A stretch of 64,000 bases of DNA from Eumeta japonica. Lineage: Eukaryota; Arthropoda; Insecta; Lepidoptera; Psychidae. Below, piece by piece: positions 1 through 13,800 of the stretch. The translations under genes and the position numbers were made by a program. The notes below the pieces were generated by a model. It made no database searches. It was not told the DNA's origin and saw nothing but the letters and a program-made list of their open reading frames with translations. How positions within the stretch are numbered: the stretch's first letter is position 1; every line of letters begins with the position of its first letter. The stretch covers positions 496,001 to 560,000 of the forward strand of contig BGZK01000017.1 in assembly GCA_005406025.1 (NCBI GenBank), read 5' to 3'.

Positions 1-1376
1 CAACTGTTTGATTTTTCGCAAATTTCGAAAATCCTTTATTTTCTTCGTTCGTTTTCGATCTCGGATCTAAATCCGGATTCCAATCCGAACTTTGGCCGCC
101 CTTCGGCTCAAACCAGGTCCTAGTTATAACTAGGATCGACATAACCTAGACATAACAGTCGAAGACTGAAACATAGATTTTTTTCGTCGACTCACGTCGA
201 ATTCCTAATTAATAAGCCAAGTATATTAACTAAATATATTGGAATGCATGCAGCGTAGTTTATTGACTATAGTATTTTCACTAACAATATCACAATTCGC
301 ACACTTAAAGTTTTTAGGTTATTCTCAATAAGCAGGTTAGGAATTCTGAGATTGATACAAAACATCGATATTGCAGTCTTCCTTCGTAGCTCTAACCTTC
401 ACACTCTTCTAAAGCGATAAGAATTTACAGTTTTTATGACGCGTTGTAAATTATTGCTTAACCGGAACACTAATACTTGTCGCCAAATCCCTCTCTTACA
501 ATACTAACAGAGCCACTAAATTTTGCAAAGTCACCTAAACCGGTTAGATGCCATTAACCCGCCGTGCAGCGCCAGCGGCGGACGTCCCGGCGCGGCGGCG
601 GCGAGCCGGCCCTTAAAGGAGAAACTTTTTGAGTTATCAGAGCGCGCCCCCTCGCGGTGAGTCCGTCTGAGCGAGTAATTCTGCTCATTTGATTAATGAT
701 ATTTTCAACTTCTGCAATTTTATGTAGGTCGAGTGGATAATTCTTTTCTAATGACAGTTTTAATGCTTTTCGCTAATTCCGAATTTTTAGTTATCTTGCG
801 TGCTAAAAGCTGACGTATTTTATTAACGGTACAATTAAAGTTTTACGAAATGAATGTAAGAAAAAAATATCCCGTGTTATTGAAGATTGGTCGAGATGTA
901 AATAGTTTGTGACGCCACATGTAACGTCAAAGGTTGCAAGTTGCAACATTTCTAATAAAAGTAGCGACACCTATTTATGATTATAATTTCGTTTTTGATT
1001 TTCTTTTACAGAACACTATATAAAAAAGGTTTTTCGATATAATATTCAATGGTCTGCTCATTGAAATTTTACAAAAAAAAAATGTTTATTGTGTAAAAGA
1101 AAAACGTAATCATTTATGAAGGCCCATAAAAGGACAGTAAAAATTGAACAGTCTACATTAGGTACGTCACTTTTAAAATTTTTAGACCACTTAGTAACTG
1201 TAAAATATTAAAACATATTTAAATTTAAAATGTGGATATCTTTGCCAACATTATTATGTATATTGTATTCATCTGTCAATTTTTTTAATAAATTGGCGGC
1301 AAAAATTTTTTTTTTCCAACGTTAACATGAATTTAACGCGAAAATATTTTTCCGAAATGTTTCTCAATGTATTTAG
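1..1376. other. Intergenic; one GC-rich patch
   Basis: AT-rich sequence without a supported gene. A GC- and CpG-rich patch at about 550-660 (AGCGCCAGCGGCGGACG and beyond) stands out and could be a promoter or a conserved element of a gene outside the window. Confidence 0.4.
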
Positions 1377-2385
1377 TTGCCCGACAAGAAAGTTATAATA
1401 GACTTAGGGTTGGCCTTTCATGTTGAAGCTCCATCCCTTGCCACTGTTTATAACCGATTTAACGAGTTCAAACGTGGTCGTACTAATCTTACTGACGATC
1501 TGCGTGAGGGACGTCCTTCTACAGCGACGACCGAAGACAACGCTAGTGCTGTGCGGCTCGTGATAGAGACTGACAAAAGGGTGATCTTCCAGCATATTTG
1601 GATACGATTAAGCATTGTAAATGGGAGTCAAGGGCACAAAATCCTTTACGAATATTTAACGGTCAGAAAGCTTTGTACTTGACGGACACCTTATAATTTG
1701 ACCGAAGCTTAAAAACTCAAAAACTCCGTCGTATTAATCGGTGCCTCGAAATGATGCAAAGGTTTGCCGGTGGTGACTCAAATGCTGTGTACGACATGGT
1801 TACGAGTGACGAAAGCTGGATTTACTGTTATGATTCCGAAATTAAAATACAGTTTCCTCAATAGGTGTTTCCTTTCAAAAAGTTGCTTATTAAAGTATAA
1901 CGAGGTGGATGTCACGGAAAAAAGATGTTGGCCTCTTTTTTTGGAATGACAGATCATTATGCGAAAATTGTTTTAGAAGATAAAACAACAGTCAATGCAG
2001 ACTGGTACACTAACAATTGCTTGCCTCTTGTTTTGGAAAAAGTTAGGGAAAAATATTTCTAAATAAATAGGATTCTCCTTCATTATGGCAATGCTTCATC
2101 ACATACCGCTAGACAAACAGCTAACAATTTCGGGACGTTAGGTATAAAAATACTGGCTCACCCGGCTTACGACCCCGACCTCTCACTATACGATTTTAAT
2201 TTATTTCCTAAAATAGAAGAAAACCTGCGAGGAAAATTGTTTACGGATGTCGAGAAAGCAGTAGCTTCATATGAAAAGGCCGTCAAAATAACTCCTAAGT
2301 TCAAGTGGCCAAAGTGTTTCTTTCAGAGGTTTCATCGAATGCAACGATGTATGGACCTCAACGGATACTATTTTGAAAACAACAA
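1377..2385 (+). pseudogene. Mariner transposase remnant (frameshifted, dead)
   Basis: Mariner transposase acts by cut-and-paste at TA sites. Translated pieces match the family in order: YNRFNEFKRGRTNLTDDLRE (helix-turn-helix region), VRKLCT, RFAGGDSNAVYDMVTSDESW, GNASSHTARQ, AHPAYDPDLSLYDFNLFPKI and KCFFQRFHRMQRCMDLNGYY. Stops and frameshifts separate them. The first catalytic Asp is kept (GAC at 1808). The second is Gly (GGC at 2087) and the third is kept (GAT at 2192). The second and third sites are 35 codons apart, which fits DD34D. Inverted terminal repeats are not clear. It cannot encode an active enzyme. Confidence 0.88.
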
Positions 2386-2917
2386 TTGTAAAAATAACTT
2401 GCTAGTTTGCTCAGTTTTTTTTTTAATTTCTAGGGACTTTCAGTTTGCCTGGTGTATAAGAAATAAACGCTTGTCAATATCATTATAATCCCTAAGTCTT
2501 TTGGGATTGCTCTTGAAAGTAGTTGCTGAATATTGACAAAGGAGATGAAGAACACTATTAAGAATAATATTCAGATATTAATACAGGTCTATTTGGTCGA
2601 AGTGTGTCCATTTTATACATTCTTTAGACATACATAATTTCCTCTTTCAATAGAATTTACGTCCATTTTATTGAGGTTTTATAATTACATGATACAACGC
2701 AATAAATTTATTATGTACCTTACGTAAGATGTAAAGACACTCAAGTTCATTTTATCCACATGAGTAGTTCTCTAGAACGTCTTCTCGGTATTTTCTTATC
2801 AGACAGAAACTCGAAAACAACTCGTAATCTTTTGATATGTCTTTCATTATTCGCTAAATTATTTTCAGGGAAAGTTTCAACATCGGGAAGCTAATGATTA
2901 AATAAGTAAAATAAATT

Positions 2918-4515
2918 TATTATTATTATTATAAACTCGCGCCTATTTCCTAAAAGGGTAGACAGAAACTGGAGATTTCCACATGCCTAAATCTTTGCAT
3001 ATTTCTCTTACTATTGACATGCATCAATCTTTTCATGAAAGCTCGTCGGTTTAAGGTGTTTAAAATTCGGTTCTTTTTTAATATGCCACCAAATTAGTCC
3101 GCATAGAATTTTCTAGGACGACTATTACCGATCTTTCCATTACATACATTCGCTCTATAAGTTTTTGCGAATCTATTTTTATTAAACCTTTCCAGGAGGT
3201 CAAACCACCGTAACATACCCTTTTCTACCATATTCCCTAGTCACTGCATTTTCACGTAATATACCCTAGTCACTGCATTTTCTTTTACACCACACCGCTC
3301 TCTGACATCACTGTTTTATATATCTATCTTTCAAAGACATTCCACATATATTATGCAGAGATCGCATCTCCAGCGCATTGATTCCACTTTCATTTTCTTT
3401 TGCCATATCCAAATTTCACTTCTGTGCTTAAACGTAAGGATCGGCACCTCATTATGGATAGCCAAGCGGGCTTGTCTTGAGACACTTTTACTGTTGGTAA
3501 CAGCAACCGCTATTATGAATAGTAAAAATAAATACCCCATTCGTTTAAATTCCCGCATTTACTTTCCTTCTAATTACTCTATCAGGTTTACCTTCATTTG
3601 TGAACAGACAGCTCTAGTATACAAATCTCTTTCACTTGTTTAACTCTCTCAACTACTATACATATATGTCGCAATCAGTAGTGCTTTCGCTTCTTTGAAA
3701 CACCAAGATCTTGCTGAAATTTACTTTCATACGTTTTTCTTAACACAATAATTTAAGCTATTTACTATCTCCTGCAACACCGACGGCGCAAGAGTTTCTC
3801 GGCCGTGGCTTACAGTACGTATTTAACAGACAGCTCATCTGTTCTTGATCTACACTTATAGTTTTTCAAATCATACACATAGCTATTCATAAACAACGTT
3901 GAATAGCTATGGTGTAGTTAACCACCCCTGCCTGACAGCCTTGCTGATGTCGAACAAGTCAATGTATGCTCCATTTATTCTGACGCAGTCACTGCAACTT
4001 TTATATAGTGATTGCGGGACCCGCATCAATGCGCTATTTACGTATAGAGTTTTGTATAGATAATTCCTTTTAACTCTATTATTATTTTTTCGAGATATGC
4101 GTTTCGCAGAGAATAAACTTACCTCTTACACTCCATCCCTTTTAGAAATTCCGCTTGTACCTTTCAGATCTTACCTTGAATCTCATTCACAACCCTTTCA
4201 ATAACATACAGTTCTCCAACGACGCCGAGGAAGCTTATACGGGGCGGTAATTTGTGCAAACCGGCCGCGAACCTTTCTGTTTATAAAGGAGTACAATGAC
4301 AGCTTTGCAACGGTTACTTCATGCTTTTTTTCATCATTTATTAAAGAGCTTATAAGGCAGGTCTGTACATACCCGCTACCCCTCAGCATCTCTGATGAAA
4401 CTCTATCATATCCCGCACTTTTTCTACCTTTCATAAGTTTAAGAACTTTCATAGTTTCATCTACTGTAATTTTGTTTTGATTGTCGTCATCAAGTGGAGC
4501 TACAATTGGATTTTA
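2918..4515 (-). mobile_element. RTE-type non-LTR retrotransposon, degenerate 5'-truncated copy
   Basis: Minus-strand pieces follow a reverse transcriptase of the lepidopteran RTE type. Near 4380-4500 one reads LKLMKGRKSAGYDRVSSEML. Near 4230-4330 are blocks corresponding to the usual VIVPLYKGKG and NYRPIS region. Near 3340-3500 one reads RQARLAIHNEVPILTFKHRS and a MRWRCDLC block. It ends at 2918-2935 in a TTA-repeat tail preceded by the family's conserved 3' end. Frames are interrupted repeatedly and the endonuclease part is missing. The same 3' end occurs on the plus strand at four other places in this window. Confidence 0.85.
3235..3284. repeat. Short direct repeat (CCCTAGTCACTGCATTTTC twice)
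   Basis: A 19-base unit occurs at about 3235-3253 and again at about 3265-3283, inside the RTE copy. Confidence 0.6.
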
Positions 4516-4842
4516 GGACTTAATTTTTATTTTTTTGAGGTTATTTTTGCATATCAGATTGCATGACCTCAAAATTTCATCCTCTCTACAACCAATATCA
4601 TTTAATATGAATAACCAACAGTTAAAGCTTATGAGAATTTCATGAATAATTGACATCAGAATAATTCATAGTTATTGTGTTTTTAAACATTTGCGTTTAT
4701 GTACCATTAGGCAGCGCTGATATCAAATTCTGAGGTATTTGACTTACCCATCAAATGAGCAAGTTCCTAGTGTCGTAGCTTGACGTTGTTTTGACATTTC
4801 AATTTGTATTCGCTATATTTCGATAGATATGAAATCGAACCC

Positions 4843-4985
4843 CTGGCACCCGAATCGACGAGCTTGTATTAAAAGATTGATGGATGTCAGTGAGGCAAGA
4901 GAGATATGCAACATTCGTACCATGTGGCAATCTATACTTTCTGCGTACCCTTCTGGGAATAGGAGTGAGTTTATATTATTTTTTA
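4843..4985 (+). mobile_element. RTE-type retrotransposon 3' end fragment
   Basis: In one frame it reads NRRACIKRLMDVSEAREICN and then a TMWQSILSAYPSGNR block, the C-terminal end of the RTE polyprotein, followed by the 3' tail GTGAGTTTATATTATT. Strong 5' truncation is typical of target-primed reverse transcription. Confidence 0.82.
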
Positions 4986-7078
4986 TTATTATGAAATAGA
5001 TTATTTCTTAATAACCTTTAAAAATTGCATTGGATAACATCAAATCATGAAATGGCGAAATGAAAGGATTGAAAGGTTAAATGAAATGTCAAAATTGCCA
5101 CTTAGTTTTATTTAGTTTATTAACGTCAACATTCGAGCAGGACAATGTCTGTCAGTCCGCTGATATTTCTGTGTATACTTACTACATAATAAATAAATTA
5201 CAATACTTATCTTTGACTATAGGTTTTTTGTAGCAAGAAAAATTAATTAAATTTAAAAAGACTGTTATATTAAATTACCGAGGAGTTATAATCAACTGTC
5301 ATCGTCCTGGGTCTTATAACTCGACTCAATAATCGGCTACACCTGTAAAGCCCTTCAAAGATGCAGCCATAATATATATATTAATACAAATGACATAATT
5401 TATTTTAATATATAATACATCATACAGGACCTACTTGTGTTATGGATTTAACCATACCAACTATGACACCCTACACTGCACGTGGGCCAATACTTAAGTA
5501 GTTGTTGTTCCTCATTTTATCTCAACATCCCTTTAAAACCCGTAACATGTAAAATTCACTTTTAACGTGTACATACATGCATAATGAGCTGCTCTAAAAT
5601 AATAGTCTAAAATGCCGCTTCGTGAAAGAATATGGATAAGGCTTTTATTATGACTTGATTTATCCACCATGAATTGACAAAAAAGAATGGGTTCTTGTAA
5701 ATCACGATAGTATTATATAACATTCTGTTTTGAGTTTGTGCGTCATTGCGGGACAATTGTAAGATAATAATTTTTAACACCTATATTAGAAATAATTAAA
5801 TTTAATGTTTCGTTTCGGATAATTGAAATACATATATATCCGTGCATCAAAACCCTTTTATTCTTTTTTATTTATTTCTTTAAAACTATTAATGTTGGCC
5901 TATGTAAAAACTTTTAAAAGAGTTTGCTGCACCGTAGTTTTTTATTGTCGTAAAATAGTGTTTCGGAGATAGCTATTTGCGATTGGCATGTGATTCTATG
6001 AATCGAACTGCATCATGATGATGTTAGAATTAAAATGAAAACTGGTAAGTTGATTTATAAAAAAGCACGTCCAAGGCATGGACGTAAAAAACAGGTGGAC
6101 AGAGAACAGCCAAGTAACGATTGACGCCGCCACTCCAAGCTGTCTGTAGGTCATAAAAGTCAAAGCGCATTTCGCACTTAAAAAATAGCATTTGATGTCA
6201 GTTTCGTCAGATTTATGTCTATAATATTACTTATATTGAATGTATTCCGACTCTTCTTTACGAACCCAATTTCCAAAAGCATTAACACCTTCCAAAATTT
6301 TGTTGTAATAATTGTATCTAGAAATTTTGATAAAATTCTCTTTACTTCGGTATCCTTCACACACTCGAACATATTTAGTCGGTCTTTATGCATCGCTTCA
6401 GACGTGTTTGGCGATATTCCATCCCAGTATTCTGTGCATACATTGGTCGTCCAAGATTGAATATTTCATATTCACCTATTCATTAAAAAAATATTTCGTA
6501 TTATGCGTATATAAAGATGCAAATAGATTAATATAAACAGATTGATTGATATAAACAGGAAATAACTAAAAATGACTATGCATGGCTAATCTGAGGTTGT
6601 TTACCGTTGTAGGACTTAACACGTCGTACCTACATCATAAACGAAAAACCCATGTTTATTTTTTCTCTTGCTGAGCTTATTGGTTTAAAATCCGTTATTA
6701 TTCAAATTCATTTTTAAACGGCAACAAAACAGACTTGACAACCCAATACCTTTTCAAACACAACATGAACACAAAGACAGAAAATAATGGAATATCTGAA
6801 CAATACCCAACGCTTGCGATACAAAAGGCATTCGTTCATTTATTTTGTCTTTAACTTCTGTAAATGCAACGATCCAATATGATATTCCATTTGTCAATCC
6901 ATCTAAAGGTACTTACGTCGGTCAAATAGTTTTGCACATTATAAGTTTTATGCATTTTCTACATTTCAAATTGCTAATTAATATTAATCCTACACCTTCT
7001 TCCAATTTTGACCAAAAGCGCTATCGATCAGAATTGATCAATAACTTATTAATTTAAGTGAAAGTAATTCTCTGTGTC
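4986..7078. other. AT-rich intergenic sequence
   Basis: No frame with family features, no clear repeat. Short open frames here are low-complexity. Confidence 0.5.
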
Positions 7079-7210
7079 TCAGATTAAGCCGTTGGTCGCG
7101 GACCATATTATTGGTAAGTTGGTAGCGTCGGTAACAACAATCGATAGTTGCCGTCGACACGCGCTGGGCCTGCGTGTAGCGCATATGGTCCAAGCCCGTC
7201 AATCTGAAGT
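7079..7210 (+). mobile_element. SINE body fragment
   Basis: Shares TTAAGCCGTTGGTCGCGGAC and the downstream layout (GTCGACACGCGCTGGGCC, GGTCCAAGCC) with the SINE at 60441. It lacks the tRNA-like head. Short 3' or internal copies like this are usual. Confidence 0.62.
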
Positions 7211-7690
7211 AAGAAGAACACGGGAGGGTGATAAAAATTGTCACAACAAAAGGGATAACGAAGAAACCTTGGCAACTCGAACACCGCACAAGCTTTTTAA
7301 TATTTGAATGTCCCTTTATAAGTTTACACTTTCACTGTAAGCTTCACCGAAGAAGCTCTTGGCCATTTGTAAGCTGAGGTGACCAGCGACCTCGACTCGC
7401 TAGCAGACCTCCATGCACTGAGCGCTTCTCTGATGCCGGCCCATATATACGAAGTCCGGTTGGCGGTCGTTTCTCGAGGACTTTTCGATCCTTATAGGTT
7501 GTCGGTCCTAGGAGTGATACCACTTGAGCCCGCTAATGTTGTAAACCGCGTCGGCTTGACCTATTCTTCTGGGAATATTTCCTTTTGGAATTTCACTATA
7601 ATACGTGAATAGCTCTTCATATCGTACGTTCACATTTAATATTTTGTATAATTTAAATAAAACAAGTATTCAACACAAATTTTGTTTGTC
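7211..7690. other. Intergenic, downstream of troponin C
   Basis: Contains a GC-richer unclassified block at about 7375-7600 that looks repeat-derived, with no family recognised. Confidence 0.4.
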
Positions 7691-7696
7691 TTTATT
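7691..7696 (-). promoter_or_regulatory. Candidate polyadenylation signal of troponin C
   Basis: The first AATAAA hexamer on the minus strand after the troponin C stop codon, about 155 nt downstream. It is a plausible mRNA 3' end, with no other evidence. Confidence 0.45.
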
Positions 7697-7850
7697 CCTT
7701 ATCGGATAGATTAAAAATCAAATAACAAAATAATAATTCACATAAAAATATAAATGGACTAATAAACGTAATAAAGCCACATAAACAAAATAAGGCGCCG
7801 ACTCCGAACGAGAGTGATCACTTCGAGGGTTGTTCGTTCGGCCTTGTCCC

Positions 7851-7879
7851 TTAATCTCCAGTCATCATTTCCATGAATT
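7851..7879 (-). CDS. TpnC: Troponin C last coding exon
   Basis: A 29-nt terminal coding segment after acceptor ATTTTCAG. It reads (D)EFMEMMTGD and then TAA. This C-terminal string is nearly invariant in insect troponin C. The exon is too short for ordinary ORF detection. The 3' UTR continues to lower coordinates, and a polyadenylation signal lies at 7691-7696. Confidence 0.93.
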
Positions 7880-10800
7880 CTGAAAATCGCAGTTGAAATG
7901 GTTAATATTGTAGCTTGCGGTTGTTTGGGGTAGCAAAAGGGTAAGGCCGATCCAATTTTAGGGTGATGGTACGCCGTCTCACCTCGAAATTGGAAGCTTC
8001 GGTTGCGGACGTAAATAACAATTAGTGAATTTAGGGCAGTTAAATTAAAGGACTAGATGGAATCAGTTAAATTATGAAACCTTTAATATTGTCTTCGCAT
8101 TTATAATTAGAAAAGATTATATTTTTGAATTGTACATGTTATGTATTTCATAAACGTATAAATGCAAAATAAAATAAACAAACATAACTTTTACTGCTTG
8201 CTTTTTAGCTAGTGAGAGCTTGGTAATTTTCTAATTGTTGATATTACAATTTGTTATAACTATCTTTCAAATTGAAGAAGAACTTCTTGAGGAATTCGAA
8301 GGAGATTCTTAGGATTCTTACAAGAGCCAACATCAAAACTATATGAACTGCTTGTATAGGATCATAAGTGTAAGAGGGTCAGAACAAGTAGCATCACTAA
8401 GACCGCCTAGTGGAGCGATTGATGGAAATCGTATTCATGAACAGCGCTATAGAATAATGTCCCTTTATAAATTCATTGAGCCGGTGTGAAATGTTGATTT
8501 TGATGATGATCAACTCAAGGAATTATAGTTACCGTCAAAATCGACGGTGCCAGAATCGTCGGTGTCAATCTCGGCGATCATCTCGTTCAGCTGGTCCGGC
8601 GTGAGCTGGTCGTCTAGGGCGGCGAGTATCTCTCGGAGGCTGGACGTCGGTATATAGCCGTTGCCTAGAAAATAAAACAGTAGTAGAATAAACAAGGATG
8701 TTGGCGAAAGAGCAATGCTCGCTGTATTACGGATCAAGAATAATTCCATCTGCATAATGTGGCACAGTTATTTGCGCTTCAGTCTAATTGTCACACTTCT
8801 TGTATTTCAGAATTATATGTTATATGTAGGATAAAATCAAGCAGGTATTATAGAGGGCTATGCTTTGTCCAAAGTTAGCTGCAGCACGACAATGGATAAT
8901 AATCAATGACGATGACAAGTGCCGCCTTGACTAATGAGATAACACTTACAAAATACAAATACAAATGTGAGGTAGCAACTTCCGCTGATGCTTTTTGTCC
9001 AGTGAGTGAGAGTTTCGGTAGCCCATCTCCTTCTGCATTTTGTGACCTATTAAAAGGTCGGCAACGCACTAGTAACTCTTCTGTAGTTGTTAATGCATGG
9101 GCGGGGGTGATTACCTAATCTCGGCGGCTCGCACGCTCATTTCCCTCCAAGATATAACTTAAAAAAGGTGTTACTAGGACTATCATAAATGATTTTATTG
9201 TAGATGAAATATTTACGCGTTAGATTGGATTTAAAAAGAAGAAAAAACGAAAGCACATAGAGGTTCACCAGTGACAATGTAACACGAGTACAATAAAGTA
9301 CATAAAAATTCAATAGATCTAAGTTCAAGTAAAAAGGTAGTTGGCCGATATTCAGTATATTATGTTTGCTGATAAAATACATAAGTTGATGAAATGTAAC
9401 AATAAAAGGTGAAATAAAAATTTACATTTAAAGATAAAACAACGAACTTTTAGCGATTAACGATTTTTTACTATCTCTTTCTTGCTAAACGGAACTTTAC
9501 ATATAGTTTATATGGCGCTAGCGTCACAGTTTATTAGTTCTCTCTGTCTAACTGGCAAATTTAAACATGCATGTGATGAATATTACTCCAATTATAAAAG
9601 AAACAATTTTAAAACAATGTTCATTTAAATACAAAGGCTTTGAATACGATGATGAAAAAATAACCAAGTATAATTCTAATATATTATACGACTATATTCA
9701 TTTTAGATTTTTTTTATATTGAGGTCCATTCCCTCTTCATCATTCTTTTCTTTAATTTACTCTCATAAACCATAACGCCCATCGAAACTGTCGAGTGGTG
9801 ATTTGTTTATTAATTAAATAGATTTAAATTGAACGATTTTCTACAATATCACTGAATACACAGAGTAAAGAAAGAATTCGGTGAAAAACACACAGTGTGC
9901 TATATCTGTGGTGGATAACAAATACGACGGAGTCGTTGTATTTATTATCTATATATCTGTTGTATCTATAGAGTTAGATAGTAAAAACTCTATGTCCACA
10001 GAGCTATAACTCTTTGTAATAAGCACGAACATAGTGGTTAAAGCACATCTAAGGAATATTGTGGTGCATTTGAAAAGTTCGCCGCTTCCTCACTGATAAG
10101 CGCACAGATATGGGATACGGAAGAGCTCATGCTCCGACTACCTTCTTTGTCGTAGAGCCTGAAGGCTTCTTTGAGTTCCTTCTGCAGGGCCTCGTCGTCC
10201 TCGTCCAGGAAGTGCGTCGCCACCCTCACGAACGAGTCGAAGTTCAGCTTGCCGGTACCTGAAAAATCGATATAAACAATTCAATTAATATATTACGCAA
10301 TAAGTATATTATGCAATGAGTACAGCGAGTTGTCCGATTGCCCAAGAGAGCCGATTGGAATTGATATCCGGGATGGGAATCAATATCAAAAGCGTAATCG
10401 AGGCTAAGTTCGAGAGCGAATTCTGGAACGGGATAAGGATGAGATACAGAAAAAAATGAAAGTACTTATCAAACACTTTTGAAAGTTATTTCAAACTTCA
10501 ATATATATAGCTCACAAGATACAGACTTCCGGTTTGTATAGGCACGTTTGCAAAAAAAGGGATTTCTTTTGTAAACATGTTAAGTCGTAATGAAAATCGA
10601 AACCAGAATTCAGAAGAAAAAAAACACGGATGACGAACGACAAAGCCACGGAAGGCGTCACACTGATACATCTATTGACCCCGAACGAGTTAGCTCGTGG
10701 TGATACTGGGATCACATCTCCCGAGGCCGCTTCGTGCTAACGTAATGAAGCGAGCGTAGTTGAGCGTCATAACTTCATCAGTTCGAGCAAATGACGGCAT

Positions 10801-13800
10801 TCACTCTGACAGTTACCTACTTAAGCGGCGCTGTAGGAAACATCTTGAAGTTCCTGGTGATTATTTAAAATTTAAATTTTATGAATAGATATTATATTTA
10901 TCCGAGCCAGTTTCTTTGTGCGGTTTCATATTCATTCATTATTTTTGAAGAAGAAATTGTTTTTTTTTTTGAATTTTTTTTTGTATCAGATGTTATAAAA
11001 ACATGTAGTTATAGATGATACTCATTACCTATCTATTCCACTTTAAGGAGAAGTATTTATCACATAGTAAAGTAGGTATGGAAGTTAATGTTTTCTATGA
11101 TGAAACCTTAGAAAAATTGTAACCGAAGATGAGGATTCTCACGGACAAAATGACACATATATGAATACTAAATAACGAGAAACCATTTATTTAAGCATAA
11201 ATTCGCAAATAATACTTTTTTTGTCAGCAATTCATGACGAATATTATCAAAACTTAAAAGCATTGTTTTCCACAAACATTGACAATGTTTTTGGTTCTTC
11301 ATTGAGTGTGAGTTTAATTGAATGAGTTTAATTTGATCAATGAAATGAGTTTAATTTGTACAACCTAATTATTAGGGACACCATTAACAGTATATCCATT
11401 AGTACATTGAAAACCGTTCATGACAATACTACACTGAAGCAATTTAATTATCCTGGATTAGTTCTGTATACGATTAAGCTTCGCTATCCTAACCTCCGTA
11501 CTAACGGCTATTCGGTGCTTCAACTGTCATCTTGCCCGTGTTTATTGCACAACGCAGCTTAAAGGAGATTGTATCGCCAGTGAGATTAGGCGTTATAATA
11601 AAACGGCCGTTCCTCGAAATGCAATTTGACTTCGTTTGAATTATACATAAAATACGTAAATATTGTAAGAGAATTAATAGTTAATTGTCTTGTACAATTA
11701 ACTATTAATTCGTAGTGATAGCTTACCAAGAAATTAGACGCCATTTGTTCCATTCTTTATGGAAGTAACAGCAATTGCAAAGTAAATTGTTAGGGCTTTA
11801 TTTTATGTTTATATACTATCATACCTCTTTCTCAGTAGCATAGGCAGGAACCACAGCCCTCTACGTCGGGCGATCTTTACGTACTTCTCTTGACTTGTTT
11901 CATTGGAACCCATCAAACCTTTTTTTGGCAATCGCGTCGAGTTCTGGTGCTTAAAATTTGGTCTCATTTTAAGTAATATGTAAATGATTTGGTCTGCATG
12001 AAATGTCCTAACACACGCACTGCCGACCGACCAGATGTTTGCTCAATATTTTTTTTCCGTTGGCTCCTTTTCAAATTCCATGACCTCAGTCTCGTTGACA
12101 TTTATTTACCTCTACATAAATTGGTGTGCGCTATATATTTACCTTCCACCATATTTATAAAATGTATAAAATACAGTAAATGGTCGGTCAAAAACAACCA
12201 AAATAGTTTATTTTTTAATATAGAATTCCTTTAAATTTATTATAACAAAATATTTCTTAACAGTTACCAAGGCCCCATTAGCTTTATTTTCGGTATTTAT
12301 ACTTCCCCATTCATTATTTTCATCATATCTACTGTCATTTGTACACAAACGTTTCAATCAGACAAACTTTCGCTTGTTCACTTTTCATTTCTGCCATCAA
12401 AATATTTTATTGAGTCACGTTTTGTTTTATTTAATAGTATATTATCGGTCTTGCTTATGTTCACTTTCCTATCTCTTTTCTTGACAACATAGTCCATTTC
12501 GTTTATCATCTCCTGCAACTCTCATAACAAAATCGCAATTATTACTTTGGGAAATAGGCAGTATTGGAAAATAGCTCGCTCATTGTTTGTTTAAATTTAT
12601 ACGCAATTTCAACCGTAATATTACACGATTATTTCGATAAAATTGTTTTACCTTGATTCTCCGGCACAAAAAAATACAATAGGCACAAAAAAATACAATT
12701 ATCACAAATATGTCAAAATGGACAATTATTCACACTTACCCAGCACTTATGTTAAAATCGGGAAATCTCAAACACTTTTGTGTTCGCAGTGCATTAATTT
12801 TAATAATTCGCTGTAGAATACGACTGATGTCTATTGGTTTTTGGTCTAGATAATTTCTAAGCCCCGAAACGGAAACGAATATATTCCTAGCGTATAAAAA
12901 CTATATCATCAAGACTGAAATTTCCGTGCCGGATCTTTATGAAATCGCTTTTCCAACGGCGGTCGACCTCGATCCGGCATTATCGTTTGATTTAAGGGGG
13001 CTATTACGTATAATAATATATTTTACGACATATTATCGTAAATATGTGACCGTTATAAGATACCTTTGCTGCTGTTTTTGATGACACATAACAAAGTCGA
13101 TTGGCTCTACAGCATCGAATAATAGTAATAAAATATATCTATAGTGATGTGAAATCGGTCTAGTTGTTATTCACGGTTTCACAAAAGTAAATAGTTAAAT
13201 GCGCGTTGGACTCACGCAATTGAGGTTTTGTATTTCAAGTACTTGTATAGATAAATCACTCGGTACAATGGATCATGAGTAACCGTATTCATTCACGATG
13301 TGTGACCAAGTTTCTAGAAAGAAGGTTATAAGTTAAATTCTGTTCGATGCGCTGAAGTTACATTTATGCGCGACTGCTAAAGTATAGGTTGTATTAAAAT
13401 TTTGTGACCGATCTGAATTCAGCCACAAGTCGCCGCAATAACAAGTTTTCGTATTACATAATTATTGTCTCCTGGTGCAAATGGATGTTTGCGTAAAGTT
13501 CACAACGGTGAGTGTAACGCGGTTTGCATTTTCGTTTGCACGTAGACAGATATTCAGTTTGACGACTTATTTTTTTTCACTTTTATGCAAATGTATATAT
13601 ACATATTTCAATACACCGTCAACTTTAAAATGAGTCGTCTAGTAGGCGGACAGGCGCAATTATATAGGACTCCGTATAGGGTTTTCGGGCGTTTCGTAGT
13701 AGTTCGGAAACAGTAATCTATTACGAAACATCGGTTTCGTAATAGATTACTAAGAGAATAGAAGAAAAGCTTCTGAAGGTCGCCCGATGGTTGTCAGCCG

